A stretch of DNA of 64,000 nt from Hydrococcus rivularis NIES-593 (GCF_001904635.1 NZ_MRCB01000016.1:9790-73789), one strand, 5' to 3'. Positions 48,341-57,678 are shown, counted from the stretch's first letter. Numbers and translations are program-made. The notes: generated by a model from the sequence alone, not told the origin.

Positions 48341-48875
48341 AGTTTTATGACAAATAAGCTAACTACCAATGTCTAGCAGTGGTTTTCGAGCTTAAAATAA
48401 ATACCCATGCTTTCAATATCGGCGACAATGATGACGGGAAAATGACAGCAACGGGCGAAAATCAGCTACCTAGAAGTCACAATTTAGAAAGATCGAGGCA
48501 ATAGCCTCACCTCCCCTTGCGTTTAGGATAGAAGGGACAAACAGACCAGATCGTCCTTCCTCGGTAGGATTCTACAGCGATCGAAAGTCCATTTTGTCAT
48601 TCCCAGTAGAGTAGAACGTAACGAAGAATCTCTGTTTAAAGTTGGTATGCTCAGATGTTTCGCTTCGCTACCGCTACGCTCGACATGCTATCCTTTTGGG
48701 ACAACCTGTAAAGAAGACCCGATAGGAATTTTAGTCGTCGATTTTAATCGAGTTGAGCTTTGAGCCTAGAACTAAAGTTCTAGGCATTGGTGCTTTAAAT
48801 CTGAAGCAGCGATAGAACATCTAGGGGCAAGCTCTATTGAGAGAAGTTAAAATTCGTGAAATTAAGGAAATTTGA
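48341..48875. other. Gap with repeats before the pentapeptide remnant
   Basis: There is no gene here. It includes a TTCGCTTCGCTACCGCTACGC-type repeat at about 48658-48685, of a sort frequent in cyanobacteria, and repeat family 3 copy C at 48740-48784. Promoters for the leftward AI-2E gene must be in the left part. Confidence 0.5.
48740..48784 (+). repeat. Dispersed repeat family 3, copy C
   Basis: The GATTTTAATCGAGTTGAGC block is followed by the palindrome CCTAGAACTAAAGTTCTAGG. It is the same unit as 16073-16116 and, on the other strand, 17717-17762. Confidence 0.7.
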
Positions 48876-49115
48876 CACTCCCGCCTAACTGAAGCTAATC
48901 TCGAAGGTGCCGATTTAACTGGTGCTAATCTACAAGGAGCTAATTTAACCAAGGCTTTTGTGACTAATGCAACCTTTGAGAACGCGAATCTTAACCGAGT
49001 TAACTTCACCGAAGCCATAGTTTATGATGTTGACGTGAAGGGAGCTTCGATGGAGCAACTCAATTTGATGAATGCTGAGATTTATAATACCAATATCGGC
49101 GTTGGTGGAGAATAG
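48876..49115 (+). pseudogene. Pentapeptide-repeat gene remnant
   Basis: A frame of 79 codons encodes pentapeptide repeats in the LTEANLEGADLTGANLQGAN pattern, then less regular units, ending at TAG (49115). It has no start codon near its 5' end: an in-frame TGA (48873-48875) precedes it and the first in-frame ATG is far in at about 49051. The expected upstream repeats are absent, so the 5' half has been lost, probably by deletion or frameshift. It ends 17 bases before the methyltransferase GTG. Confidence 0.7.
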
Positions 49116-49132
49116 GTTTAGCAGGAGGAATC

Positions 49133-49876
49133 GTGAGCGATCGCGTGCCAGTCGAAATTTTTCCCGGTGAAGTTTTTGCTAATACTACCGATTTTGATAC
49201 CGGTATCCGCCAACTCATTCCTTATTATGATGAAATGTTAGCTACGATCGCTCGCTGCATACCCGTTAGTGCCGAACGAGTTCTAGAATTGGGCTGCGGA
49301 ACGGGTGAATTGAGCGTCAAGCTGCTGCAAAACTGTCCCCAGGCAACTGTAATCGCCCTCGATTACTCTCCTCGCATGCTTGAATATGCTCGTGGCAAAA
49401 TCGAGGCGACTGGCTATGGAAAGCGCTGGCGGGGAATCGTAATGGATTTTGGCGCTTGGACGGCAGGCGAAACGGCACAAGGGATTGGGAGTGGGTTTGA
49501 TGCCTGCGCTTCCTCTTTAGCCATTCACCATCTCGTCAATCCAATGAAATTAAAACTTTTCGAGCGGATTCGAGCCAGTCTCAATCCGGGCGGGAGTTTC
49601 TGGAATGCAGACCCCGTGGCGATCGAGTCCCCCGCACTATCAGACGTTTACCAGAGCGTCAGGGAAGCGTGGGCGAGCGATTGCGGAACGACGCTGGCAC
49701 AGGTGCGCACCAAGATGGGTCAGAGCAATCCCTACGGCTATTCTAGTCAAGACCAATTGGCGACATTGGAAGAGCATTGGCAAATGTTGAAAGCGGCAGG
49801 GTTTGAGTCGGTGTCGGTGCCCTGGAAATATTTCGGATTGGCTGTTTTCGGCGGTTTTGTTCCAAAATCTGATTGA
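49133..49876 (+). CDS. Class I SAM-dependent methyltransferase
   Basis: This is a 247-residue cytosolic enzyme of Rossmann type. Motif I is VLELGCGTGELSVKLLQ, followed by the acidic strand VIALDYSPRMLEYAR and a motif IV-like DACASSLAIHHL. The substrate is not recognisable; the closest type is the generic methyltransferase 25/11 group. The start is GTG at 49133, with a strong AGGAGGAA ribosome binding site 5 bases before. It follows the pentapeptide remnant and is followed by a repeat element. Confidence 0.88.
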   Translation: MSDRVPVEIFPGEVFANTTDFDTGIRQLIPYYDEMLATIARCIPVSAERVLELGCGTGELSVKLLQNCPQATVIALDYSPRMLEYARGKIEATGYGKRWRGIVMDFGAWTAGETAQGIGSGFDACASSLAIHHLVNPMKLKLFERIRASLNPGGSFWNADPVAIESPALSDVYQSVREAWASDCGTTLAQVRTKMGQSNPYGYSSQDQLATLEEHWQMLKAAGFESVSVPWKYFGLAVFGGFVPKSD

Positions 49877-50246
49877 GTGACCAAACTCCAATCGCCCTCA
49901 CCCCAACCCCTATCCCAGAGCGGGAGAGAGGCTTTCAAGCTAAGACTTTGGACTGAAGTCCCTTCTCCTCTTGTGGGAGAAGGGATTTAGGGATGAGGGA
50001 ACAAAGATTTGTCAGTCAACCAGCATCCTTCGCTATTGCTCTCCAATGACAGGTAATATCTCTGACTGCAACTTAGTATATGTTTTCCAAAAATTTGTAA
50101 GGACGGGTTGGAAAACCCGTCTCTACAGTTTTATGTTTATTAGACCTCCTAATTGCAATCAAAAAATCTAATTTAAATTCACGAACAAGGGAAAATTATC
50201 CCATTCCCCTTTTCCCTCGATCCTTTCCCCGACTTCTGTAAGAAGT
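49877..50246. other. Gap with repeat element copy 5 and hairpin
   Basis: It contains the inverted-repeat element variant at 49892-50022 and a perfect GACGGGTT/AACCCGTC hairpin at about 50102-50121, possibly a terminator or part of a small repeat family also seen near 53220-53275 and 56770-56840. No gene is seen. Confidence 0.6.
49892..50022 (+). repeat. Dispersed inverted-repeat element, copy 5 (variant)
   Basis: The ATCGCCCTCACCCCAACCCC start, the GCGGGAGAGAGG middle and the GAAGGGATTTAGGGATGAG end match the variant copy at 8357-8532. It lacks the left TAATACC end, so it is truncated. Confidence 0.65.
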
Positions 50247-51449
50247 CTATCTTTCTACATCGGTTACTCGCCAACTCAGCTTGAGGTTAAACCAGAAATT
50301 CCAAACCGTAACGATCGCGATCGCCATTAAATTTGCCACGTAGCGATCGATCCCAAAAACATTAAAAAATAAATTTAACAGTAAAACATTAAGAATTAAT
50401 CCAGCCAAACAGATAATATTAAATTTAATTAACCGTTTTAATCGCTGACGCTTTCCCGGTTGTCGGCGAGAAATATCGCCAAACGTCCAGAAATCATTCC
50501 AGAGAAAATTATTAATAATTGCCAACTCTGAGGCAATAATTTTGCTGCGCGTGAGAGGCAAGGCAAGCATACTAGGATCGCTGAGCAAGTACAGCACTCC
50601 CATATCCACAAATACGCCGCTAAACCCGACAACTCCAAAGCGGAAAAATCGCTCGACAGGCCACAAGGAGAAGCGCAACCTCAGCAGGTGTTGGATATAC
50701 TCGACATATTGTTTCCAAGTCACTTTGCTTTCCCCAGCGACGCGCTCCCGAAACACGTAACCCGCTTCGGCAATCCAGCGGATTTTTCCACGAGCAGCAA
50801 CTTCAATGAGAATTTTATAACCTACCGGACTCAGCTGTTTGCCAATGATGGCGCTGCGACGTACCATAAAGTAGCCGCTCATAGGATCGGACAGGCGACC
50901 GATAACTTCGGGTAAAATAACTAATCCCAGCATCTGCGCGCCGCGAGACAAAAACCGCCGCACAGCACTCCATTCGCTCACCCCGCCACCCTCGACGTGG
51001 CGACTGGCAACTGCCAAATCTGCGCCGTGTCCCATTTCTTGCAGCAGTTGCAACAACACCTCTGGCGGATGCTGCAAGTCGGCATCGATTACCCCAAGAA
51101 TTTTTCCCCTTGCGACTTGCCAACCGCGCACGACTGCGGTGGAAAGTCCTCGTTCGGTTTGTCGGCGCATGACTCGCAGTTGGGGATAGTAGGGAAGCAA
51201 CTCTAGCGCGATTTTCCAGGTTAGATCGGGACTATCGTCATCGACGACGATTAATTCGTACTGTCCCGGAAGGTAGTCATCTAGGAGTTGGGTCAAAATT
51301 TGGACGATGCTGGCAATATTTTGACTTTCTTTAAAGGTGGGAAGAACAAGGGAAAACTCAATAGGCTCCTGTTCGGCGCTATCGACAAGATAAGGTCTTT
51401 CGGGGATTTGTAAAGCTCCAGAGGGAACGGGTAAAAGAGAATCATTCAT
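50247..51449 (-). CDS. GT2 glycosyltransferase fused to GtrA membrane domain
   Basis: This is a 400-residue two-part protein. Residues about 35-245 are a dolichol-phosphate-mannose synthase-like GT2 domain: SLVLPTFKESQNIASIVQIL, then VVDDDSPDLTWKIA, then GVIDADLQHPPEVL (DAD metal site). Residues about 265-395 form a GtrA-like four-helix membrane domain. Such fusions make polyprenyl-phosphate-linked sugars and move them across the membrane for GT-C or GT39 enzymes. The next gene upstream (51486) is a GT39-type enzyme on the same strand 36 bases away, so they probably act together. Confidence 0.9.
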   Translation of the reverse strand: MNDSLLPVPSGALQIPERPYLVDSAEQEPIEFSLVLPTFKESQNIASIVQILTQLLDDYLPGQYELIVVDDDSPDLTWKIALELLPYYPQLRVMRRQTERGLSTAVVRGWQVARGKILGVIDADLQHPPEVLLQLLQEMGHGADLAVASRHVEGGGVSEWSAVRRFLSRGAQMLGLVILPEVIGRLSDPMSGYFMVRRSAIIGKQLSPVGYKILIEVAARGKIRWIAEAGYVFRERVAGESKVTWKQYVEYIQHLLRLRFSLWPVERFFRFGVVGFSGVFVDMGVLYLLSDPSMLALPLTRSKIIASELAIINNFLWNDFWTFGDISRRQPGKRQRLKRLIKFNIICLAGLILNVLLLNLFFNVFGIDRYVANLMAIAIVTVWNFWFNLKLSWRVTDVER

Positions 51450-51485
51450 TAGTAATTAAAAATAATCTTGACAAAATAGGGGTTA

Positions 51486-53159
51486 TTAGCGAGGATTTCG
51501 TTCATAGAGACTGAGATTAAAACGATCTAGCTCCCAAGTTCCAAAAAGCTGTTGAGTTTTTTTGAGCTGAAATTGACCGTCTAGGACTTGTCGAAGTTGT
51601 TTTTTTTCTTCTGTGGTACTCGATTCTCCCCAAACGGGTCTAGCGCTGTCTAACCAAAGAATCCGTTGATAGCGATCGCGATCGGGGGCAAGAGTTTTTT
51701 GTAGTACTGGGGCAAGTTCGTCGGATGGTCGAGCGAGCAGCATTACTGAAGAAGTAGGTGGCAGGTAATAGGCTAGGCGCAGCACGTGACCCCAGGCAGT
51801 AGAATTCATGACAATTAAAGTTGTCGCTTTTTGGTTCTGTTCAATTATGTCTGCTATTTGGTGAAACATCCAGCGATTTCTGAGGCTAAAGTCGCTGGCA
51901 CTAATACTCAAATACAATAGCAGCAAGGCGATCGCGGCTAGTTTTCGCCATTTTCGGGCGGCTTTCTCGATCCAAACCGTTAATAAGAATAAACAACCAG
52001 GAAGAATAAAAATAACCGATCGCCCCCAACCAAAGCCAAGGGTAAACTTTCCCGTCGCAACGTCCATCCCCAGCATTAATAACAGAGGAACGATGCCTAG
52101 CATCAAAGCAATTCCTAATATTTGACGCTGCTGGCGCTGCCAAAGATCTAGGCTACAAGCAAACAAGATTGCGATCGCGCCTATCCCCGCGATTGTGGCT
52201 AGGGTAGGAGGTAAAATACTCACCCAATCTCCTAAAATTAGGTGAGTTCCTAGAGTTCTAGCAAAATCCTGTAGGTGTTGCGGGGTCGTTTCTAGCCAGC
52301 CGCTAGCTGTCTCAAATCTTTCTAAATCTGCATTGCGTAACTGCTGTCGCGTTCCCCACCACACCCAAGGAATATTAATGAGAACGCCCCCTACAAAACA
52401 TAATGTGTATTGCCACCATTGCCGTCTGTCTAACAACAGCACTAAGGCAGCTAGCACGATTAACAGGCAAGCAAAGTAATAAAAAGTCATTAAGCCAGCC
52501 GCGATCGCGCCGATTAAAATTACACTCCAGAACCATTTGGACTTCAAGATTTTTGATTCTGTTTGCGGGGATCGATTTGGGTTATTGAGGTAAATTAATT
52601 CAAATAATGCCCACGTCGTTAAAATTACCCAAAAAACGAGCGAACCATACATCCGTACGTTCAAGGAATGGAATAGATAATAAGGATTTAATCCCAAAAG
52701 TGCTGCCAAGAGAAGCCCCCCGCGATATCCTAACAGACAGCGACCCAAACCATAAGCGCTACCGATTGCCCCAATACTAAAGGTGGCGACTAAACTTCGC
52801 ATGGCAGCTTCTGAATTGCCAAACAATCGCAGCCACAGATGTTGTCCGATAAAAAATAAAGGTGGATGGGGTTCTTTTACTAAACCCTTGAGCAGTTTTT
52901 CTCCTGTTGCTAAAATGTCGCCGAGTCCTTTTTCGGATGGCAGATTCAGTGCCCCAAGGTATTGAGCCAAGACGACTGGCGTATCGTCGGGATGTTTGTA
53001 TAAACCTTTTTGTCCTGTAGAAAGAAGCAAGGATAAAACTTCGTCATACCAGAATTCGCGGCTTCCTAGATTAATAATTCTGATGATAACGGCAATGGCG
53101 ATCGCAACTAATAAGAGTAACTCTACAGAAAAGTGTTTTAGGATTTTAGGCATAGGCAA
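51486..53159 (-). CDS. GT39-type membrane glycosyltransferase
   Basis: This is a 557-residue integral membrane protein with about 12 helices. It has the GT-C mark near its start, GSREFWYDEVLSLLLS, with the acidic residues (D-E) at the first external loop, as in protein O-mannosyltransferase and ArnT-like enzymes. The C-terminal about 100 residues are soluble and periplasmic. It should transfer a sugar from a polyprenyl phosphate donor made by the neighbouring GT2-GtrA protein to an envelope acceptor. The acceptor is unknown. The ATG at 53159 is an ordinary start; upstream is a TTTTGGAT-type tandem repeat. Confidence 0.88.
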   Translation of the reverse strand: MPMPKILKHFSVELLLLVAIAIAVIIRIINLGSREFWYDEVLSLLLSTGQKGLYKHPDDTPVVLAQYLGALNLPSEKGLGDILATGEKLLKGLVKEPHPPLFFIGQHLWLRLFGNSEAAMRSLVATFSIGAIGSAYGLGRCLLGYRGGLLLAALLGLNPYYLFHSLNVRMYGSLVFWVILTTWALFELIYLNNPNRSPQTESKILKSKWFWSVILIGAIAAGLMTFYYFACLLIVLAALVLLLDRRQWWQYTLCFVGGVLINIPWVWWGTRQQLRNADLERFETASGWLETTPQHLQDFARTLGTHLILGDWVSILPPTLATIAGIGAIAILFACSLDLWQRQQRQILGIALMLGIVPLLLMLGMDVATGKFTLGFGWGRSVIFILPGCLFLLTVWIEKAARKWRKLAAIALLLLYLSISASDFSLRNRWMFHQIADIIEQNQKATTLIVMNSTAWGHVLRLAYYLPPTSSVMLLARPSDELAPVLQKTLAPDRDRYQRILWLDSARPVWGESSTTEEKKQLRQVLDGQFQLKKTQQLFGTWELDRFNLSLYERNPR

Positions 53160-53389
53160 GCCTCATCTCGTCATGCGATGAAAGGATTTTGGATTTTGGA
53201 TTTTGGATTGGTTAGTAGGGGCGGGTTTTTTGCAGTAAGTGTTGGTAAATCTCTAGGATTTTTAGATAAACTCGCCCGTACAGTGGATAGTAGTTAATTG
53301 TCTCTCCAGTCTCCCCTTCTCCCCGCACCTCCCACACTTCCGGTTCTCCCCCTCTCCCATTTAGAGAGATTTAATACATCACTAACCTT

Positions 53390-54094
53390 ATGACACAAGC
53401 ACCAAAGAAGGGTTCGTTTGCAGTCTTGTCTAGAATAGTTAGATTTTCTCCTCATTCGCCAGTTCCACGCTATTTAGTTGAAGGAGGAATTCTTCTACTT
53501 TTAGCTTTAGCAACTGCGATCGTCAACTGGAAGATGATTCGCGATGGCATCAATGGCATGGCAGATTTAAAATGGCATATTCCCTGGCTGCAACATTTTT
53601 CTAAACAACTTGCCGAAGGGATTTGGTATCCTCGCTGGCTAGCAGGCACTAACTACGGGTATGGCAGCCCCACATTTGTCTTCTATGCGCCCCTAGTTTA
53701 CTACATTGGTTCGTTGCTTAAATTCAGCGGCTTCAATACTGAAAATACGATTATTGCTTTATTTTCTTTGGCAATTTTTTTATCGGGTTTAAATTGTTAT
53801 TACTATCGAAGATTTGAGGCAATAGCCAAAGAGCCTTCAACTATTAGGATACAAACTTATTATTATCCTGCTTGGCATTTATATTTAAATCAAAAATCTC
53901 ATCCAATTGCAATGGCTAACGATGGAACGATGGAACTGAAATTAGAGCCAGGTTCTCATGAAGTAGAATTGCGCTATCAATGGACTCCTGCGTTTATTGC
54001 AGGCATGATTTTAAGTTTTTTGAGTGCTACGGCCTTAGTTTTTTTATGGATTAAAAGTTCAACAATTCAAATCGATAACATGAGGGTTGAATGA
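53390..54094 (+). CDS. Internally deleted membrane-glycan paralogue
   Basis: This 234-residue protein aligns with the 632-residue protein at 57682-59580 at both ends but lacks the middle. Residues about 28-135 match the N-terminal part (IWYPRWLAGTNYGYGSPTF against FYPRWLQNLNAGLGSPTFF), and about 152-234 match the C-terminus (YYYPAWHLYLNQKSHP against FYYPGWTARLKERSQI). The junction lies around residues 135-152 and the frame is kept. So some 400 residues of membrane helices are missing. It may be a decayed gene that still has an open frame or a functional mini-protein with three helices. Related proteins are membrane YfhO/PTPS-related glycan enzymes. Confidence 0.65.
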   Translation: MTQAPKKGSFAVLSRIVRFSPHSPVPRYLVEGGILLLLALATAIVNWKMIRDGINGMADLKWHIPWLQHFSKQLAEGIWYPRWLAGTNYGYGSPTFVFYAPLVYYIGSLLKFSGFNTENTIIALFSLAIFLSGLNCYYYRRFEAIAKEPSTIRIQTYYYPAWHLYLNQKSHPIAMANDGTMELKLEPGSHEVELRYQWTPAFIAGMILSFLSATALVFLWIKSSTIQIDNMRVE

Positions 54095-54147
54095 GTATTC
54101 ATCATAAATTGTAGTGCGGGCATTCTGCCCGCAAGCGATCGATCTTG

Positions 54148-54924
54148 CTAGAGACTGAGAACCCTAATGATCGTTCCCTGTTTGGGAATATTCCCAGAAT
54201 TGAGAGTAAGTTTGTTGCTATTAATTTTGCTGATATTCATCCCCTCGACTAGCTTTAAAAATTCATCTACAGGAACTAAATCACAGGCGTTTTTATCGGC
54301 AGCAGCCGTCAGATATTGCGTGGGAATCATAATTTTAGGGTTGAGGGATTCCATTGCCTGCTTAGCTTCTTGGGGATTGTAAGCCTTGGGACCGCCACCA
54401 ACGGGAATGAGAGCGAGATCGGGATTGCCCATGAGAATTCGCTGTTCTATCTCAATGGGAGCCGCTGCACCGCCCAAATGTAGAATCCTAATACCGCCTT
54501 GATTCCAACGCCAAGCTACGTTGTTCCCAAAACGCCGTCCCCCCTCGCGATCGTGAGCGATGCTAATTCCTTGAAACCTGATGCCGCCAATCTCGTAAAC
54601 ACCTGGTTCGTAGAGTACTTTAGGATTTCCCGGCAATCCTTCAGCCGCCCCTTCATCCCAAAGCAGGCTGCTGACGAGAACCAGATCGGCTTGGACTTTG
54701 GGAGGGCGATAGCCAGCCGTACAGCCGATCGCGCGAAAGGGATTGACTAAAATCCGCCTCCCGCCTCCGGTAAATAAAAAACACGTATGTCCTAAGTATT
54801 GTACCGTAAGCGAACCGCCGCTTTGAGCTTGTGCGCGATCGCTCCCCCACCCCGAAACCCAAGCGGAACTGCTTGCTGCCAGTAAACTTGCTCCAGCGTA
54901 ACGGATTAACTGTCGCCGTCTCAT
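54148..54924 (-). CDS. Tat-exported metallo-beta-lactamase-fold protein lacking metal ligands
   Basis: This is a 258-residue protein with a twin-arginine signal (RRRQLIRYAGAS, then Ala/Ser hydrophobic core to about 25), so it should be folded in the cytoplasm and exported. The rest has the MBL fold of the UPF0173 type: VQYLGHTCFLF, then ILVNPFRAIG, but the metal site HxHxDH expected near residues 85-92 reads SSLLWDEG. Later ligands are also reduced (ILHLGGAAAP, where a His-Gly-Asp is usual). It is therefore likely a non-metal or altered enzyme. The family function is unknown. It lies just after trpG, leftward. Confidence 0.75.
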   Translation of the reverse strand: MRRRQLIRYAGASLLAASSSAWVSGWGSDRAQAQSGGSLTVQYLGHTCFLFTGGGRRILVNPFRAIGCTAGYRPPKVQADLVLVSSLLWDEGAAEGLPGNPKVLYEPGVYEIGGIRFQGISIAHDREGGRRFGNNVAWRWNQGGIRILHLGGAAAPIEIEQRILMGNPDLALIPVGGGPKAYNPQEAKQAMESLNPKIMIPTQYLTAAADKNACDLVPVDEFLKLVEGMNISKINSNKLTLNSGNIPKQGTIIRVLSL

Positions 54925-54994
54925 GGAAATTTATCCCTCTGTTGCTAGTTGTTAGTTAGAAGATCGCATCTTGCATCTTATCAGTAACAAATAC

Positions 54995-55585
54995 TTAATC
55001 TAGCGATTTGAGGAAATTTCGCAACAGTTGTTTGCCCGATTTGGTCAAAATACTTTCTGGATGGAATTGAACGCCTTGAATGTGGGGATAGTTTCGGTGG
55101 CGGAGTCCCATAACCGTTCCATCTTCAACCCACGCTGTAATTTCTAGCACCTCTGGCATCGTTTCGCGATCGACGACTAAACTGTGATAGCGAGTAGCCT
55201 GAAACGGATTGTCTAATCCTTGAAAAACGCCGACGTTTTGATGGTGAATCTCTGACGTTTTGCCGTGCATTAAAACGGGTGCCGGAACGATTTTTCCTCC
55301 AAAGACTTGACCGATGCTTTGGTGTCCCAAGCAAACGCCTAATATTGGTACGGTTGCGCCGAGTTGTTCGATTACCGCTAGGGAAATTCCTGCATCCTTG
55401 GGATAGCCTGGACCTGGAGAGATGACGATCCCGTCGGGTTGAAGCTGACGTATGGTCTCGATATCAATGCGATCGTTGCGATAAACCTGAATATCTGAAG
55501 CGACTGGCAGTTCTTCGCCCAGTTCTCCCAAATATTGTACTAAGTTGTAGGTAAAACTATCGTAGTTATCAATAACAAGAATCAA
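54995..55585 (-). CDS. trpG: Anthranilate synthase component II (glutamine amidotransferase)
   Basis: This 196-residue class I glutamine amidotransferase gives ammonia to the anthranilate synthase chorismate-binding subunit. The triad is intact: Cys85 in GVCLGHQ, His175 and Glu177 in [17 protein letters not shown] and the ARYHSLVV-like segment ([10 protein letters not shown]) are TrpG/PabA hallmarks. It could serve p-aminobenzoate synthesis too, as in many cyanobacteria with one copy. It is the last gene of the DUF3285-ybeY-dgkA-trpG run, 38 bases after dgkA. Confidence 0.93.
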   Translation of the reverse strand: MILVIDNYDSFTYNLVQYLGELGEELPVASDIQVYRNDRIDIETIRQLQPDGIVISPGPGYPKDAGISLAVIEQLGATVPILGVCLGHQSIGQVFGGKIVPAPVLMHGKTSEIHHQNVGVFQGLDNPFQATRYHSLVVDRETMPEVLEITAWVEDGTVMGLRHRNYPHIQGVQFHPESILTKSGKQLLRNFLKSLD

Positions 55586-55623
55586 TGCCGATCTGCCTTT
55601 CTGTTTTTACTTAGAACTTTTAC

Positions 55624-56160
55624 TTAGAACGTGCCGAGCTGGAAAATTAGGCTAAATAGCGGTGGCAGTAGGATAAAACTGGCTACTAACAAAGCCGCCA
55701 GAGCAGAAATGAGAACCGCGCCAGCCGCGCAGTCTTTAGCAATTTTAGCAAGCTCGTGATACGATTGACCGACCGTCAGATCGACGACGGATTCGAGAGC
55801 GGTGTTTAATAGTTCTAGTACCATTACCAAGGCGCTGGTTAAAGTCACGATCGCCATTTCTACTGGTGTAATCCTCAAAATCAGCCCCAGACTTATAGCT
55901 ATCGTCGCGATCGCAGCATGAATGCGAAAGTTACGCTGAGTGACAAAGGCGTAGCTAACTCCTGCCCAAGCGTATCGAAAGCTAATCAGAAGATTCGGGG
56001 CAACTTGCCAAGCGAGTTCTCGCAGCGAAGAAGTTTTTAAGTTATAGCCACCCAAAGGAGATTTAATCATTTGCTTCTCCTTAATGGGAGCGGGAAAATA
56101 GATCGAGTCAAGTGCTTTGGCATTGGTCGATTGAGTCATTTGTAAATTATTTGCTTTCAT
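55624..56160 (-). CDS. dgkA: Diacylglycerol kinase (DgkA family)
   Basis: This is a 178-residue integral membrane kinase. After a non-conserved N-terminal extension of about 55 residues (start ATG at 56160, another at 56070 is open) come three membrane helices with the DgkA catalytic motif ELLNTALESVVD (Glu, Asn, Glu) near residue 115. It phosphorylates diacylglycerol or undecaprenol. It follows ybeY by 72 bases and precedes trpG by 38, the order often seen in cyanobacteria. Confidence 0.93.
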   Translation of the reverse strand: MKANNLQMTQSTNAKALDSIYFPAPIKEKQMIKSPLGGYNLKTSSLRELAWQVAPNLLISFRYAWAGVSYAFVTQRNFRIHAAIATIAISLGLILRITPVEMAIVTLTSALVMVLELLNTALESVVDLTVGQSYHELAKIAKDCAAGAVLISALAALLVASFILLPPLFSLIFQLGTF

Positions 56161-56232
56161 AGAGATCGTTCGTTTTCAAACGATAAGATTTTCTTTAGAT
56201 TTTGTTCTATTAAAATTATTAGCTTATCAGCA

Positions 56233-56754
56233 CTAAGACAAAATCCCGATTATTTTCAATAGCGTTTGCTGCTGGGAGAGCATGTTGGCAAGACTATCTT
56301 CATCAGGATGATCCCAACCCAATAGATGGAGAAACCCATGAGAGGCTAACCAGGCAAGTTCTACACTTAGGGAATGTCCTTGTTGCTGTGCCTGTCGTTC
56401 GGCAGTTTCGATTGAAATAATAATATCTCCAAGGTATAAAGGCTCTAATTCGGAAAATTCTGCTGGCAGTTTAGGAAAGTTTACCTCTAAACTCGCAAAT
56501 GCCAATACATCTGTAGGTCGATCTTGCTGGCGATACTGAGCATTGAGCGTCTGGATTTCTGCATCTGTGGTTAGACGAAGCGATAGTTCGTAGGTGTCTG
56601 CTTCTGGGAGTTCGGGACGCATGATTTCTAACCAAGTTTGAAACCAATTCGTCCAGGTGTCTGGGGAAATCGGGCAAGCTGTGGACGATTGCTCGAAAAA
56701 AACATCCTGCAAATTTACGTCAACTGCTACAGGGGATTTGAGAGAAGATGCCAT
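56233..56754 (-). CDS. ybeY: Endoribonuclease YbeY (rRNA maturation)
   Basis: This is a 173-residue zinc endoribonuclease of 16S rRNA 3' maturation and ribosome quality control. The signature HGFLHLLGWDH is complete (His139, His143, His149). Upstream, the strand TDVLAFASLEV (81-91) is also typical. Normal length. It is leftward, between the DUF3285 gene and dgkA. The upstream gap has TCAGTTATCAG repeats (56754-56775). Confidence 0.95.
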   Translation of the reverse strand: MASSLKSPVAVDVNLQDVFFEQSSTACPISPDTWTNWFQTWLEIMRPELPEADTYELSLRLTTDAEIQTLNAQYRQQDRPTDVLAFASLEVNFPKLPAEFSELEPLYLGDIIISIETAERQAQQQGHSLSVELAWLASHGFLHLLGWDHPDEDSLANMLSQQQTLLKIIGILS

Positions 56755-56889
56755 ATCAGTTATCAGTTATCAGTAGAGGCGGGTTAATTGTAAAAACGAG
56801 CGCCTTGTTGCATAACCCACCGACTAAACCCGCCCGTACAGTTATCAGTAGTAAAGATTAACTAAATTACTGACACTGTAAAGAGGAGA

Positions 56890-57087
56890 TTAGCGAGTTA
56901 AGTAGGACATGCCGATCACAAAGGCTAGTAAACCGACGGTAGTCAGGAAAAAGTGTTTCAATGAAATTCCTTTTTTGCGTACCATGTTACGCATAGCGAG
57001 TTTGACGTAACTGGGTTCTGGTTCGGTTTGAGCTGTTTTGAGAGTTGGTGCTTCTGACGTTTGAGTAGATGTGGAGGAATCACTCAT
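56890..57087 (-). CDS. DUF3285 family small membrane protein
   Basis: This is a 65-residue protein with a Ser/Thr-rich polar N-terminus (about 1-25), a conserved PSYVKLAMRNMVRKKGISLKHF segment and one membrane helix (about 46-62) near the end. This is the cyanobacterial DUF3285 family, without known function. It is usually found next to ybeY in cyanobacteria, as here (about 135 bases upstream of ybeY, with a TCAGTTATCAG repeat in between). Confidence 0.88.
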   Translation of the reverse strand: MSDSSTSTQTSEAPTLKTAQTEPEPSYVKLAMRNMVRKKGISLKHFFLTTVGLLAFVIGMSYLTR

Positions 57088-57426
57088 AGGATTTTGGATT
57101 TCAGAAAGTTACTAGAGTTATTAGTGCGATCGCTGCATTTAATGTAACAGTTTATTGCTAAAAATCAAGCAAGTCGATGATAAATTAAGTACGAAGTCAG
57201 TCGAGGCGATCGCACCTCAAGCAATCTCTTTTTTTATAGTATTCCCAGTTTGTCTATATTTGTTTCTTTCTTAGGATAGGTAGTTTTTAGGTTGCCCTAC
57301 TTTATACCCTATCGTGCCCTAATGCGGTGAGAGCATCTCGAACGCGAACGGGATGCTCGCACACAGATAGATATAGACTACTCCACAATTAGCTTTGTTG
57401 CGCTCTCTAAAACTTAGAGAGAAACT
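57088..57426. other. AT-rich gap before the large membrane gene
   Basis: There is no gene here. It contains a GAGCATCTCG/CGGGATGCTC palindrome at about 57330-57354 of the type seen in other gaps, and two HIP1-like sites. Nothing RNA-like is evident. Confidence 0.5.
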
Positions 57427-57678
57427 ATGGAATCTTGGCTATGTCAGCCATGCATTGGAAAATTATTTTGCATCTACACAACATTGAAGATAATATTTCG
57501 ATATTGGTTTTTACTGCAAGCTGACAAACAAATACTTTTATCTCCTCTCGTAGAAGCTCCCATTCTTATCGATCGAGCTTACTTGAGTAGTTCTTTTATT
57601 TTAAAAAAACACTTTGCCTTGCTCCAGATTGACATTCAATTCCAACTAAACCGTCAAAAGAAGCGAGAAATTGTCTAA
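57427..57678 (+). CDS. Possible small protein (weak)
   Basis: This is an open frame of 83 codons ending 3 bases before the next gene (57682). The product is Cys/Phe/Ile/Leu-rich with one hydrophobic stretch (about 10-30). It has no recognisable domain. Its base composition is like the flanking AT-rich DNA, so it may be a chance frame or an old remnant. It is listed because it abuts a gene on the same strand. Confidence 0.2.
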   Translation: MESWLCQPCIGKLFCIYTTLKIIFRYWFLLQADKQILLSPLVEAPILIDRAYLSSSFILKKHFALLQIDIQFQLNRQKKREIV

